Part shown: positions 17,201-24,657 of the stretch, piece after piece
How the letters are laid out: each line of letters begins with the position of its first letter
How positions within the stretch are numbered: position 1 is the first letter of the stretch
Source of the DNA: Candidatus Moraniibacteriota bacterium
GTDB taxonomy: Bacteria > Patescibacteriota > Minisyncoccia > CAIUEV01 > JAHKAQ01
Direction of reading: 5' to 3'
Length of the DNA: 41,252 nucleotides
NCBI GenBank assembly: GCA_014729795.1
Contig: WJJI01000042.1
Span: forward strand, 1-41,252
Position numbers and translations under genes: made by a program
Notes under the pieces: generated by a model
Told to the model about the DNA's origin: nothing
The model's database searches: none
What the model saw: the letters and a program-made list of their open reading frames with translations, nothing else

Positions 17201-19956
17201 CAATTACTGACATATCTTTCATTGGAATCAGCTATAAAAGGATTTGAAACATCACTACAGGCGATATCTAAGTTATTCGGAGTGGTGTTTGGACTTGGAT
17301 TGCCTTCATCGTAGCTTGAAGATTGACTTTCAGCATTGCTACCCAATAAAACCGGCGCTTGCAAATCCGCTTTTTTGTATAGATTGCAATAAATATCCCC
17401 GGAGTTGGAAATGGTTACCAGTTCAGCGTTGTTGTCGCGGTAGCCGTTAGGATTGGAGCCGTTGCAGGCAAAGCCTAAAACATTGCTTTCATCCACCCAG
17501 ACATTGCTTGAATCAATTTCTCCAAAAATGTAATCGCCCTCTGCCAGATCAGCGGTTAAAACCCCTGTAGTCGTGTCTCCGGTCGAGCCAACTCTTTGAG
17601 CGCTTTCCCCGCCGGTTGGAACGGGGGAATCAACGTTTAATCCAAGATGACCGATGCCATAACCGTCTTCAAGTTGGCAATTAAGGGCGTTTAAGTCCTG
17701 GCTAGTATTGCCTGAATCGTCAGGTTTAAAATTATTTTTTGTAGCCGGGTCAGCTAAAGAGGCTCCAATCGAAGACGGGCATTTATAGGAACTTACATGA
17801 ATACTGCCGGTATTGTCCAGGTTTTTATTATAAGAAATTTCGCAATAATCGCTCCATTCTGACTCATTGCCGACGGAGTCAAAAGCTTTAACTCTGATTC
17901 TTCTTAAGCCTTCGCCGTTTGGAGCAAAAGAGCCACTTAAATAAGGATCGCTAACCGTTGTTTCCCAATGGTCGGTGAAATTTATCCCATCGCTTGAATA
18001 ATCAATGCTGTAAAGATAGTAATCGATAGGATTTGCTCCCGCTATGCCTGTCCAGTTAACGGTTATGTTTTCACTATCGCTTGCAGCGCCGCAGGATAAA
18101 ACCGTTCCATCAGGTTCTTCAAAACTTAAATTTTTCACAATGGGATTTTTAGTATAGGTTATACTGCATTCGTCGCTCCAATCGCTGGTTGCGGCTTCTT
18201 CATCAGAATCCAGCACATTATCATTATCCGCATCTAAAAAGGCTCTGACCCTGGTTTTGTATTCTCCTTCCACGCCAGTTGCCCCGGAAAATGTTTTGTA
18301 ATTAGTGTATGGACTGGAATAAATTTCATTGCCTTGCCAGGAGGAGCTGCCGGGTTTCATGTACTGTCTTTGATATTTTATTTCGGAATCTCCTGCGGAA
18401 ACATCGCTCCAATGAACCGAAACAGAATTTATGTTGGTTGTTCCGCCGCAGGCGATTTCAACATCGGGTCTCGGAGTCGCATAATCATCGCCGTTATCTT
18501 CATTGTAACCGTAATGTTGTGGAATATCATCAATATCAACACCGACTAGCAAAACCTCATCGGCTATTACATGAGCGTCATCACCGCTGTTATCAACCGT
18601 GGTTAAAACCAACTTTGAATTATCGTTTAAAGAAAATGGACCGCTTCCCTGATCTAATTCAAACCAGCCCGACCATTGACCCGGCGTACCGTCTGTTGAT
18701 TGATCCGCTAGCTTTTCCTGATTGACAAAAAAATTATAATCTGTCCCAGCTGAATCTGTTAAGGTAAAGGGCGAATTAGTCGGTCGGTTTTGATTGGTGG
18801 TCCAACTTATGTAAACTTTGTATAATCCAGCATCAATTGAATCAAACTCCCAGGTCGCGGTTTCGCCCGCATCGGTAAATTCAGGATAATGCACAGTTCC
18901 GTCTTTAAAGCCCCTGTCGCTTTGCTCTATCCAAGGCGTTCCGGTATAATCAGCTTCCTGATTGGTTATTAGGAATATAGTAAAATGATCAAGTCCCTTA
19001 ATTTTAATAACTTTTTTATCCTTTTTGATTTCTTTTTCCTGTTCAACTCTTTCAAAATCATTTTTTTCGTAATCCTTGTCGCCTTTTTCCTCCTCACTGT
19101 AAACCACATCAAGTTCGTCTTCATCGTCAGCATCTTCATAAGGAATTTTTAAGTCGTATTTAAAGCTGCCGTTGGGCATAGTGGAGGTAACCTCCCAGGC
19201 TTTATTGCCTAAAGCTTGCAAGTCCTGATTTGGCGTAAACTCACGAATGGTGATTTTACCGGGTTGTTCAAGATGACTGAATTCAAGCTCAAAACCTGAA
19301 TCTTTATAAGAGTATTTGGTGTCAATAGAGACAGGTTCCAGAGTGGTTATTGAACTATCGGAGTTTTCCTGCCAAACATCACCTGTTGGTGTGGTCTCCT
19401 CTTCCAGTTCTGGTTCTGATTGCTCGGAAACTGCTTGGATTTGTTCATCAGCATCGGCATCAGCGGTTTGAGAAGAGTCTTGCTCTGACGATGTTTCAGC
19501 TTTTTCAGTTTGGTCTTTTTGCTCTTTTTGTTCAGAATTCTGATCGGGAGTAGCTTCAGGACTTGATTCTTGGTCTGTTTGGTCGTTTTCAGTTTGGTCT
19601 GAAGTTTGAGAAGCAGATTGCTCAGCCTCTTCAGAGTTTGTTTCTTGATCCGCTTGCTCTGGTTCTTCTGGTTCTTCTTGTTCTTCTTGTTCTTCTGGTT
19701 CTTCTGGTTCCTGAGTTTGATCTTGATCAATTGATTCTTGATCAGATTCGGAAGATTCAGTTTGAGAATCTTGATCTTGTTCGTTCTCTGATGAATCTTC
19801 CTCGGCTTGATTCTCTTGTTGCTCTTGAGCTTCTTCTTGGTCTGATTGTGAATCGGATTCTGCTTCTTCCGGGACCGAACCAGTGGCTAAAACCGGCGTG
19901 GCTAATTGGAAAATCATAGCCAACGCCAATATAGCAGCTGACCAACTTTTAACCAT
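14203..19956 (-). CDS. Giant exported surface protein (~1917 aa): acidic stalk, golvesin-like and FN3/Ig-like modules, C-terminal anchor
   Basis: I choose the ATG at 19956 because AGGAGGGG lies just upstream and MVKSWSAAILALAMIFQLA then forms a normal signal peptide. An ATG at 19998 in frame would place that site inside the gene. After the signal come about 165 residues of Glu/Gln/Ser/Asp-rich sequence, a beta-domain ending KGLDHFTIFLITN, and a golvesin C-terminal-like domain (TATWEFDSIDAGLYKVYISW). Several FN3/Ig-like domains follow (repeated SEWSDYC-type strands), then SpaA/prealbumin-like modules (GSYHLTETIINGWEF, ending FVNQE). The module YYPILEMNYGD, DDRDVILDLYPP, ENKAVYAKMRNAQG and an acidic stalk end in SLIGSIFWPDTLAGKVFS, a membrane helix and ARRKREPEEF. 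A surface stalk or adhesin is the likely role; no enzymatic domain is seen. It has its own promoter and terminator. Confidence 0.8.
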   Translation of the reverse strand: MVKSWSAAILALAMIFQLATPVLATGSVPEEAESDSQSDQEEAQEQQENQAEEDSSENEQDQDSQTESSESDQESIDQDQTQEPEEPEEQEEQEEPEEPEQADQETNSEEAEQSASQTSDQTENDQTDQESSPEATPDQNSEQKEQKDQTEKAETSSEQDSSQTADADADEQIQAVSEQSEPELEEETTPTGDVWQENSDSSITTLEPVSIDTKYSYKDSGFELEFSHLEQPGKITIREFTPNQDLQALGNKAWEVTSTMPNGSFKYDLKIPYEDADDEDELDVVYSEEEKGDKDYEKNDFERVEQEKEIKKDKKVIKIKGLDHFTIFLITNQEADYTGTPWIEQSDRGFKDGTVHYPEFTDAGETATWEFDSIDAGLYKVYISWTTNQNRPTNSPFTLTDSAGTDYNFFVNQEKLADQSTDGTPGQWSGWFELDQGSGPFSLNDNSKLVLTTVDNSGDDAHVIADEVLLVGVDIDDIPQHYGYNEDNGDDYATPRPDVEIACGGTTNINSVSVHWSDVSAGDSEIKYQRQYMKPGSSSWQGNEIYSSPYTNYKTFSGATGVEGEYKTRVRAFLDADNDNVLDSDEEAATSDWSDECSITYTKNPIVKNLSFEEPDGTVLSCGAASDSENITVNWTGIAGANPIDYYLYSIDYSSDGINFTDHWETTVSDPYLSGSFAPNGEGLRRIRVKAFDSVGNESEWSDYCEISYNKNLDNTGSIHVSSYKCPSSIGASLADPATKNNFKPDDSGNTSQDLNALNCQLEDGYGIGHLGLNVDSPVPTGGESAQRVGSTGDTTTGVLTADLAEGDYIFGEIDSSNVWVDESNVLGFACNGSNPNGYRDNNAELVTISNSGDIYCNLYKKADLQAPVLLGSNAESQSSSYDEGNPSPNTTPNNLDIACSDVSNPFIADSNERYVSNWTEVSGNNVKYIRHNVRPDGSHLLLGQSSRIITVDPNDLSEIARLTDSYQYNHSNGWGTFGGGEGQYTTQVRAFEDANNNNKYDLGETISPWSNTCSSVYDLTAPVVTWVNPLDGDTITDPTTLTATCEGGDTESEYVNFWWYKADEGQTITDANSILPYQYHYVRRNNPNGGSVNGNEFSWQLDVGDESVIQDPYDWDGGWRLRAACKDKAGNYAHSEINITVESTRKLATTWYASMIPNFVTRLSDAGNGAVNMEFHENLNPDVAYYQYQYRSADLNGSNPNFGLVNMNNYPGGVTCNPITHVCYWSPVFNDGKINIHRFRAVYSDNSTSDWSNWNDVSEADFANLNPDDFKYDDFINGTGVFAYASYIPDNGGFGIREQINPTSEITNSTNPLTTSDPTIDLDFNSSDADTRVKNVKLYVSIDGGAYNQVDSMDANTGTFNYNFSSPGSYCFHTRAEDVADDRLLDDATGNIEAAKGCEYQVTYSPQAMQYADVTVCKHDNLGNALTGWEMSLESNQVLAQSIDVGSDGSTTSVNLPAGDYEIRASGTYTFWPEQLPDAGIADAGYSLRPPNHPHSYHGNNHPTWVSGDDLGGGFRYYLKLRINNQNIDWGAYNDSHEYTTNYNHTGGNLDFNILDNGYSDNDGSFQVEIYSLNHDYSGNTEGVEGCVDFVDVPYGSYHLTETIINGWEFIELREDTSFSNGDMVTIDSPNHEFNFVNQEIISSIAPAPVSTGPYYPILEMNYGDRYTDDRDVILDLYPPDDFTPTQVIFSQEYDFSDAQWVPYVASFGGSCEHYHPCGQEHHATYFHLSGDRDENKAVYAKMRNAQGVETEIAINHIILVEEGDDRAENDDNDDDEENASDAASTAAATYYSTAGYSAGTGSGDSSFYDTGDDSGTDTQGSTETDQEFTEETQDQTDEESSDDDQASGADEQELNEKYGQGEEEKTQDNDDNRSLIGSIFWPDTLAGKVFSILIITGALGGLLLLARRKREPEEF
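19663..19716 (-). repeat. Short-period coding repeat (Glu-Glu-Pro/Gln)
   Basis: Tandem variants of GGTTCTTCT and TGTTCTTCT on the plus strand encode an EEPEEQEEQEEPEE-type stretch in the N-terminal stalk of the giant surface protein. Such 9-bp arrays can change length by slippage without shifting the frame. Confidence 0.7.
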
Positions 19957-19969
19957 TTTGAATACTCGT

Positions 19970-19977
19970 CCCCTCCT
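19970..19977 (-). promoter_or_regulatory. Strong Shine-Dalgarno site of the giant surface-protein gene
   Basis: AGGAGGGG on the minus strand lies about 12-15 nt before the ATG at 19956. It decides the start in favour of 19956 rather than 19998. It stands out because the other starts I inspected in the window have no recognisable Shine-Dalgarno sequence. Confidence 0.65.
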
Positions 19978-20099
19978 GTAATTTTTTTTGATTATCATTT
20001 AATTTAGATTACTTATTTAAATAATTTAAAACTTTTTAATTTTTAATAAAAAAAATTAACCTTGGTTTTATAAATCGAATAGGTTGTACAGTTCAAGCT

Positions 20100-20128
20100 A
20101 TCTTAAACTTTCAAAAAGTATTTGTCAA
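20100..20128 (-). promoter_or_regulatory. Sigma70-type promoter for the giant surface-protein gene
   Basis: A perfect -35 TTGACA (20123-20128), a 17-nt spacer, then TAAGAT (20100-20105) on the minus strand. Transcription from here gives a leader of about 135 nt to the ATG at 19956. The leader is very AT-rich. Confidence 0.6.
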
Positions 20129-20202
20129 ATTTAATAATTTTTATTTTCTGTTTTTTTATATCTTAATTTTGGGTGACTTTATAAAAAGTTTATAAAGTTT
20201 AA

Positions 20203-20405
20203 TTAAGCGCCTTGCCAAGTACAGCCAGCGCCACTTTCATGAACATAAAACCAATCGCCGTAATCATTAAGTTCATCCGTGGATAGCTGAGCTAATGCAA
20301 ATGAACCGAAAATATTATCGAATAAATCTAAACTATCGCTGGCATCAGTTAATAAAGAACGTTGGCTTCAATGGTTGCCGAATCAGCAGTAATCGCTCTA
20401 ACCAT
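20203..20405 (-). pseudogene. 5'-truncated and frameshifted remnant of an exported-protein gene
   Basis: Two short frames join into one plausible C-terminus. Frame one runs MVRAITADSATIEANV from 20405. Around 20350-20360 it shifts by one base and continues as LLTDASDSLDLFDNIFGS, then a segment rich in acidic and aromatic residues (YGDWFYVHES), and ends TWQGA before TAA at 20203-20205. Restoring one T in the minus-strand CTTTA run would make the frame continuous. Upstream, an in-frame TAA (20421-20423) and the ridA stop at 20431 leave no room for the 5' part. I therefore read it as a relic of a larger gene. No family is recognised. A single-base assembly error would also explain the shift but not the missing 5' end. 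Confidence 0.5.
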
Positions 20406-20430
20406 AATCACGATCTTAGATTATAATAGT

Positions 20431-20826
20431 TTACCCGGTAGGTTGATTAAAGTCAAGAGCAATAGCTTGAATTTCAATCAAAGCCCCTTTTGGTAAGGCC
20501 TTTACTTCTACGGTGGAGCGGGCTGGCGGTTGTTTAGGAAAGTATTGACCATAAATTTGGTTAACCGAATCGAAGTTAGCTAAATCGGTTAAAAAAATTG
20601 TGGTTTTAACCAGGTTGTTAAAGTTTAAACCAACTTGACTCAGAATAGCGCTTAAGTTTTTCATGATTTGTTGGGTTTGCTCTTTAACCCCTCCGGTTGT
20701 TAGATTACCATCCGGTTTTAATCCTATTTGACCGGAAAGAAACACAAAGCCATTGGCTAGGACTGCTTGGGAATAGGGCCCAATGGCCTTAGGCGCTTTG
20801 GAGGTTTGAATAATTTTTTTAGGCAT
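20431..20826 (-). CDS. ridA: RidA family reactive intermediate (2-iminoacid) deaminase
   Basis: A Rid/YER057c/UK114 protein. APKAIGPYSQAV at the start, FLSGQIGL, a central QIMKNLSAIL, and PPARSTVEVKALPKGALIEI contain the conserved substrate Arg and the Glu of the family. RidA hydrolyses reactive 2-aminoacrylate and other imines that arise from PLP enzymes and would otherwise damage IlvE-type transaminases. The start at 20826 (MPKKIIQTSKAPK) matches family length. An ATG at 20874 would add a 16-residue hydrophobic extension and is less likely. It is the last intact gene of the ilv neighbourhood, though with its own promoter, and the functional link to branched-chain amino acid synthesis is well known. 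Confidence 0.9.
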   Translation of the reverse strand: MPKKIIQTSKAPKAIGPYSQAVLANGFVFLSGQIGLKPDGNLTTGGVKEQTQQIMKNLSAILSQVGLNFNNLVKTTIFLTDLANFDSVNQIYGQYFPKQPPARSTVEVKALPKGALIEIQAIALDFNQPTG

Positions 20827-20921
20827 ACAAGGATAATTTTTAATTATTAGCTGAAATAAGAACACAAATTTCAAAAAATGACCGGGTTAATTTGAGTTAA
20901 CAAACCGGGTTCTTACCGGAT

Positions 20922-20950
20922 ATTATATTAAAACCGAGCTAAGTTTTCAA
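20922..20950 (-). promoter_or_regulatory. Sigma70-type promoter for ridA
   Basis: Minus-strand TTGAAA (20945-20950), a 17-nt spacer, then a perfect TATAAT (20922-20927). Between the predicted start of transcription and the gene there is a palindrome GTTAA-N6-TTAAC (20885-20900) flanked by two direct ACCGGGT copies. This could be an operator, but nothing in the window identifies a cognate regulator. Confidence 0.55.
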
Positions 20951-20978
20951 AATTTAACTTAAAAAATTACCGAAGAAT

Positions 20979-22511
20979 CTAGGTCGATCTGACAATCCGA
21001 CCCTTGTTTAACTGTAAATAATCGGTTAAGCAAGTAAGCTTTATATCGCGATAATGAGAAACAAGCAATAAATTTACCGGGGTTTGGTCGACGATTTGAT
21101 TTATTACGGAATAAAGCTTTTGACGATGAAAAAGATCTAGCCCGGTTTCCGGCTCGTCTAAAATCAACAACAATGGCATTTTCACCAAAGCTCGAATTAT
21201 TAGAACCATTCTTTTTTGACCATTGGATAATTGATCAAAGCGCTTTTGGCTAAGATCCTTTAGGTTAAAAAGAGCAAACCAAGCTCGAGCGCGAGTTCTT
21301 TGATTGTTGTTAGCTTGCCGGTAGAGACCTATGGAATCAAAGAATCCAGAGAGAGCGACTTCCAGGGCGGTAATGGGTTTTGTATAACTTAACTGTAAAT
21401 CACCGGAAACCAAACCAATATTTTGCTTGATTTGCCAAATAGATTCGCCCGTGCCTCGTTTTTGACCAAAGATCCAAATATTATTAGCGTATGTTTGGGT
21501 GTGATCAGCGGTAATCAGCTTAACCAGGGTTGACTTGCCGGAACCGTTAGGGCCTTGTATTAACCAATTTTGATTTTTCTTAAACACAAAATCTACTTGG
21601 TCTAGAGCTTTTTCTCCGCCATAAAAAACAGTCGCTTTTTGAATCCTAACATAATAATCAGGCGCTTGTTTGATTTTCTTAGAATAATAGCGATAAATTA
21701 ATTTTTGGAAACTCGCATCAAGGTTAAAGCTAAAATCGGTTTGGTTCGTAGATAAATATTGTCGCAAGGTTTGATTTTGAGCGGCTTTGATCTTTGTTGT
21801 TTGCAGTTTTATTCGGCCTTGTTTTAAGACTAAAACATGGGTGATGGCAGGTGGAAGCTCTTGAGCTCGGTGGGTGATTAAAATTAATTGGAACTTGTTA
21901 TCGACTGTTAAACGATTGATTAAATCAGTAAATTGTTTTTGACTAGATTGATCTAAGCCATCAAAAGGCTCGTCCAGAATTAAAATTTTTGGCTTTTTTA
22001 CCAAAGCTCTGGCTAGTAAAACCTTTTTAAGTTCACCGCTTGACAATGAGCGCAAATCGCTAGCCAATAAATGCTTGATGCCAAGCTCCTGAATCAATTG
22101 GTCGAATTCATGGGTTTTTAAGCGCGGATTATTAGCTTTAATAATTGTTTGAGCTTGAGTAACCGCAGCATGAGGTTTGCCTTGAAAAGATCGATATTGG
22201 TCCTGGAAAGTTTGCTCTTGGATTAAATTTTGAGCTAGTTCATAACCGACATAGCCGATTTTGGCTTTATGGAAAGCAGGAATAGCGGGGTTGTTTTTAG
22301 CAAAATGAAGAATAATCCGGCCGCGGTTTGGGTCCACCGCGCCCCAAAGACTCCGGGCTAGAGTAGATTTGCCCGAACCATTGGGGCCAATGATCGCCCA
22401 GTGTTGATTTTGAGCAACAGCCCAGTTGATATTTTTTAAAACCGGCCGACCATTAAGGTTGATTTGAACGTTTTTTAATTCTAACAATAAAGCCTGATTT
22501 TGTTTTGTCAT
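20979..22511 (-). CDS. Tandem-domain ABC ATPase, ModF/PhrA-like
   Basis: Two ABC ATPase domains are fused in one chain. The first has Walker A GPNGSGKST near residue 42, signature LSSGELKKV and Walker B ILILDEPFDGLD. The second has GPNGSGKST, LSNGQKRMV and LLLILDEPETGLD. Both sites look intact. There is no membrane domain and no ABC-F linker. The arrangement resembles ModF/photorepair protein PhrA, a family of uncertain function named from gene context. The ATG at 22511 directly abuts the ilvC stop (22512-22514), so the genes are tightly coupled. No permease or binding-protein gene is nearby, so a transport role is unproven. Confidence 0.8.
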   Translation of the reverse strand: MTKQNQALLLELKNVQINLNGRPVLKNINWAVAQNQHWAIIGPNGSGKSTLARSLWGAVDPNRGRIILHFAKNNPAIPAFHKAKIGYVGYELAQNLIQEQTFQDQYRSFQGKPHAAVTQAQTIIKANNPRLKTHEFDQLIQELGIKHLLASDLRSLSSGELKKVLLARALVKKPKILILDEPFDGLDQSSQKQFTDLINRLTVDNKFQLILITHRAQELPPAITHVLVLKQGRIKLQTTKIKAAQNQTLRQYLSTNQTDFSFNLDASFQKLIYRYYSKKIKQAPDYYVRIQKATVFYGGEKALDQVDFVFKKNQNWLIQGPNGSGKSTLVKLITADHTQTYANNIWIFGQKRGTGESIWQIKQNIGLVSGDLQLSYTKPITALEVALSGFFDSIGLYRQANNNQRTRARAWFALFNLKDLSQKRFDQLSNGQKRMVLIIRALVKMPLLLILDEPETGLDLFHRQKLYSVINQIVDQTPVNLLLVSHYRDIKLTCLTDYLQLNKGRIVRST

Positions 22512-23570
22512 TTAAGCCTCTTTTTTCCAGTTTTCTGGTCGAAGTTTGCGCACTTGCTCTCCGGTTCGCCACATTTCACTATCATGCATGACTTTTAATT
22601 CTTGATTGAGTTTTTCTCGATAATCAGGTCGGCTATTTTTATCTAAAACGATTTCCGCTTCCGTGCCTTGTTTAACGCTTTGATAAAGCTTTGCAAAAAC
22701 CGGCTCCACCGCCTCTTTGAAACGATCTTTCCAATCCAGCGCTCCTCGCTGAGCCGTTGTTGAACAATTGGCATACATCCAATCCATGCCTTTTTCTCCC
22801 ACTAGTTTGATTAGACTTTGAGTAAGCTCTTCAACCGTCTCATTAAAAGCTTCGCTGGGACTATGGCCATGTTTTCTCAATTCATTGTATTGAGCCTCCA
22901 TGACTCCGGCTAAGGCGCCAAGCAGAATCCCCCGCTCCCCGGTTAAATCACTGTAAACTTCTTTTTCAAAGGTGGTGGGAAATAAATAGCCGGATCCGAT
23001 GCCGATACCGATAGCCTTGGCCTTTTCTTCAGCTTTACCGGTATAATCTTGATACACGGCATAGCTGCTGTTAATGCCACTACCTTCCAGATAATTACGC
23101 CGTACCGTTAAACCCGAGCCTTTTGGCGCTACTAAAATAACATCGATGTTTTTTGGCGGCACAACCCCGGTTTGCTCTTTGTAAGCGATTGAAAAACCAT
23201 GAGAAAAAAACAAAGTCTTGCCGGGAGTTAAATATTTTTTAATCACGGGCCATTGATCTTTTTGCCCGGCATCGGAAAGCAAGTACATAATAAAGGAGGC
23301 TTTTTCACAAGCGGCTTCGATCTCAAAAAGAGTTTGGCCTGGGACCCAGCCATCCTGTTTGGCCTTTTCCCAGGAGTCTCCGCCGCGGCGCTGACCCACG
23401 ATCACGTTAAAGCCGTTGTCGCGCAGGTTTAAAGCTTGGCCCGGACCCTGGACGCCGTAGCCAATGACCGCGATAGTTTCATTTTTGAGGGTTTGGCGAG
23501 CTTTTTCTAAAGGATATTCTTCTCGGGTGACGACAGTTTCTTCAACGCCGCCGAAATTAATTTTTGCCAT
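22512..23570 (-). CDS. ilvC: Ketol-acid reductoisomerase (fungal/Bacteroidetes-like class I)
   Basis: Second step of valine and isoleucine synthesis: isomeroreduction of acetolactate/acetohydroxybutyrate with NAD(P)H. The Rossmann motif is GYGVQGPGQALNLRDNGF with the cofactor loop VGQRRGGDSW. The metal-binding C-domain shows SDLTGERGILLG, HSPSEAFNETVEE and STTAQRGALDW. The 352-residue chain and the motifs LLSDAGQKDQWP and VRKLRPENW resemble yeast mitochondrial Ilv5 and Bacteroidetes enzymes more than typical 330-residue bacterial KARIs. The start overlaps the upstream nitroreductase gene by 14 nt, and the ABC ATPase gene starts right after its stop. Cofactor preference cannot be settled by eye. 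Confidence 0.95.
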   Translation of the reverse strand: MAKINFGGVEETVVTREEYPLEKARQTLKNETIAVIGYGVQGPGQALNLRDNGFNVIVGQRRGGDSWEKAKQDGWVPGQTLFEIEAACEKASFIMYLLSDAGQKDQWPVIKKYLTPGKTLFFSHGFSIAYKEQTGVVPPKNIDVILVAPKGSGLTVRRNYLEGSGINSSYAVYQDYTGKAEEKAKAIGIGIGSGYLFPTTFEKEVYSDLTGERGILLGALAGVMEAQYNELRKHGHSPSEAFNETVEELTQSLIKLVGEKGMDWMYANCSTTAQRGALDWKDRFKEAVEPVFAKLYQSVKQGTEAEIVLDKNSRPDYREKLNQELKVMHDSEMWRTGEQVRKLRPENWKKEA

Positions 23571-24156
23571 GTTTTTTTGGGTTAATGATTAAATCTTGAA
23601 GTCTAATTTTGGGAACATGATGATGATCGTTTTTGTCTCGGTAATATTTGGTTGACTGACTCGCTTTGATGTTTTCTAAAACAACCTTTTCTCCGGGTTT
23701 GCCAAGCGCAACAACCAGACCGATTTCATAAGTTGATGGGATTTTAAGTAGTTTAGCCAGCTTTGGTTTGTTGATGGAAGCTAACATACAACCAACTAAA
23801 CCTTGCTCCACTGCGCCTAATAGAATTGATTGAGCGGCTATGCCGATATCAAAATTAACATTAGCGCCTAAAGGATGAGCGATTTCTTGATCATAATTTA
23901 TAATAATGTAAGCAGAAGGAGTTTGCTCGGCTTGAGGACCGGGCCAGTTTTTTAAATTCATAGCCCAGCCCAAGCAACTGAAAATCCGGGCATTGGTTTG
24001 TTTGTCCCAACTTAAATAATAACGAAGTGGTTGCAGGTTTCGAGAGGAAGCGGAAAGCCTGGCCAGGTTGACCAATTTTTTGAGTAGGGAGCGGTCGATT
24101 TTTGCCCGGTGATAGCGACGATAAGAACGATTTTTTTTAATCAATTGAGTAAGCAT
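23557..24156 (-). CDS. Nitroreductase-family flavoprotein
   Basis: A 199-residue protein of the FMN nitroreductase fold. The N-terminal RSYRRYHRAKIDRSLLKKLV and SASSRNLQPLRYYL form the FMN-binding start; NFDIGIAAQSILLGAVEQGL and the late EIGLVVALGKPGE are family features. The substrate is unknown. It sits inside the ilv operon between ilvN and ilvC, 10 nt after the ilvN stop, and overlaps ilvC by 14 nt, so it is almost certainly co-expressed with valine/isoleucine synthesis. A role there is inference; it may simply be embedded. Confidence 0.85.
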   Translation of the reverse strand: MLTQLIKKNRSYRRYHRAKIDRSLLKKLVNLARLSASSRNLQPLRYYLSWDKQTNARIFSCLGWAMNLKNWPGPQAEQTPSAYIIINYDQEIAHPLGANVNFDIGIAAQSILLGAVEQGLVGCMLASINKPKLAKLLKIPSTYEIGLVVALGKPGEKVVLENIKASQSTKYYRDKNDHHHVPKIRLQDLIINPKKHGKN

Positions 24157-24166
24157 AAATATATTT

Positions 24167-24655
24167 TTAAAGCTTTAAAGCGATTAAACCGCTTCTAACC
24201 AGTTTTATAACATTTTTTTGAATATCAATGCCTTGGAGCAGTTTTTCAATGGCGCCGCCTTGTCCTAATAATTCATAAACGGGGTTGCCGTCAATTTCAT
24301 TGATGATTCTAACATTTATATCGTTAACTGTGCATTTTTTGAAAATGTACTCTTCAAGCTGGTCTTTTTTGGCAATTAATAAAACCAGTTCTTTGTCAAT
24401 AACATCTTTTGGGTGAACAACTTCGGCTTCAAGAACTTCGATTAAGCTATTGAGCTGATTGACAATATTTTTTATTCGAGCTTCTTCCTTCCAGAAAACC
24501 ATGGTTATTTGTGAAATCCCTGTTTTATGCGTGGTGCCGACGGTTAAACTTTTTATGTTGAATCTTCTTCTTCGGCAAAGGGAAGCAACCCTGCTTAAAA
24601 CTCCGGGTTGATCTTGAACTTGAAGAATGACAATTTGTTGATTTCTTGTGGTCAT
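24167..24655 (-). CDS. ilvN: Acetolactate synthase regulatory (small) subunit
   Basis: A 162-residue regulatory subunit. The N-terminal ACT domain is seen at about 8-80 (ILQVQDQPGVLSRVASLCRR, FNIKSLTVGTT, ISQITMVF), and the C-terminal ALS_ss domain has VLLIAKKD and VYELLGQGGAIEKLL. It makes the catalytic subunit sensitive to feedback by valine. It lies 2 nt after the ilvB stop, the usual IlvB-IlvN order. Confidence 0.95.
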   Translation of the reverse strand: MTTRNQQIVILQVQDQPGVLSRVASLCRRRRFNIKSLTVGTTHKTGISQITMVFWKEEARIKNIVNQLNSLIEVLEAEVVHPKDVIDKELVLLIAKKDQLEEYIFKKCTVNDINVRIINEIDGNPVYELLGQGGAIEKLLQGIDIQKNVIKLVRSGLIALKL

Positions 24656-24657
24656 GA

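Noticed and set aside
19347-19730. Lys/Asn-rich 127-codon frame inside the N-terminal stalk of the giant gene
   Set aside because: It is an out-of-frame reading of the low-complexity Glu/Gln/Ser coding sequence and has no start context or homology signal.
20171-20202. Inverted repeat ACTTTATA-N7-TATAAAGT as a terminator
   Set aside because: The stem contains almost no G or C and no T run follows it, so it would be too weak for intrinsic termination.
20979-22511. ABC-F ribosome-associated ATPase (Uup/EttA type)
   Set aside because: There is no ABC-F linker helix between the domains, and the layout matches ModF/PhrA-like tandem ATPases.
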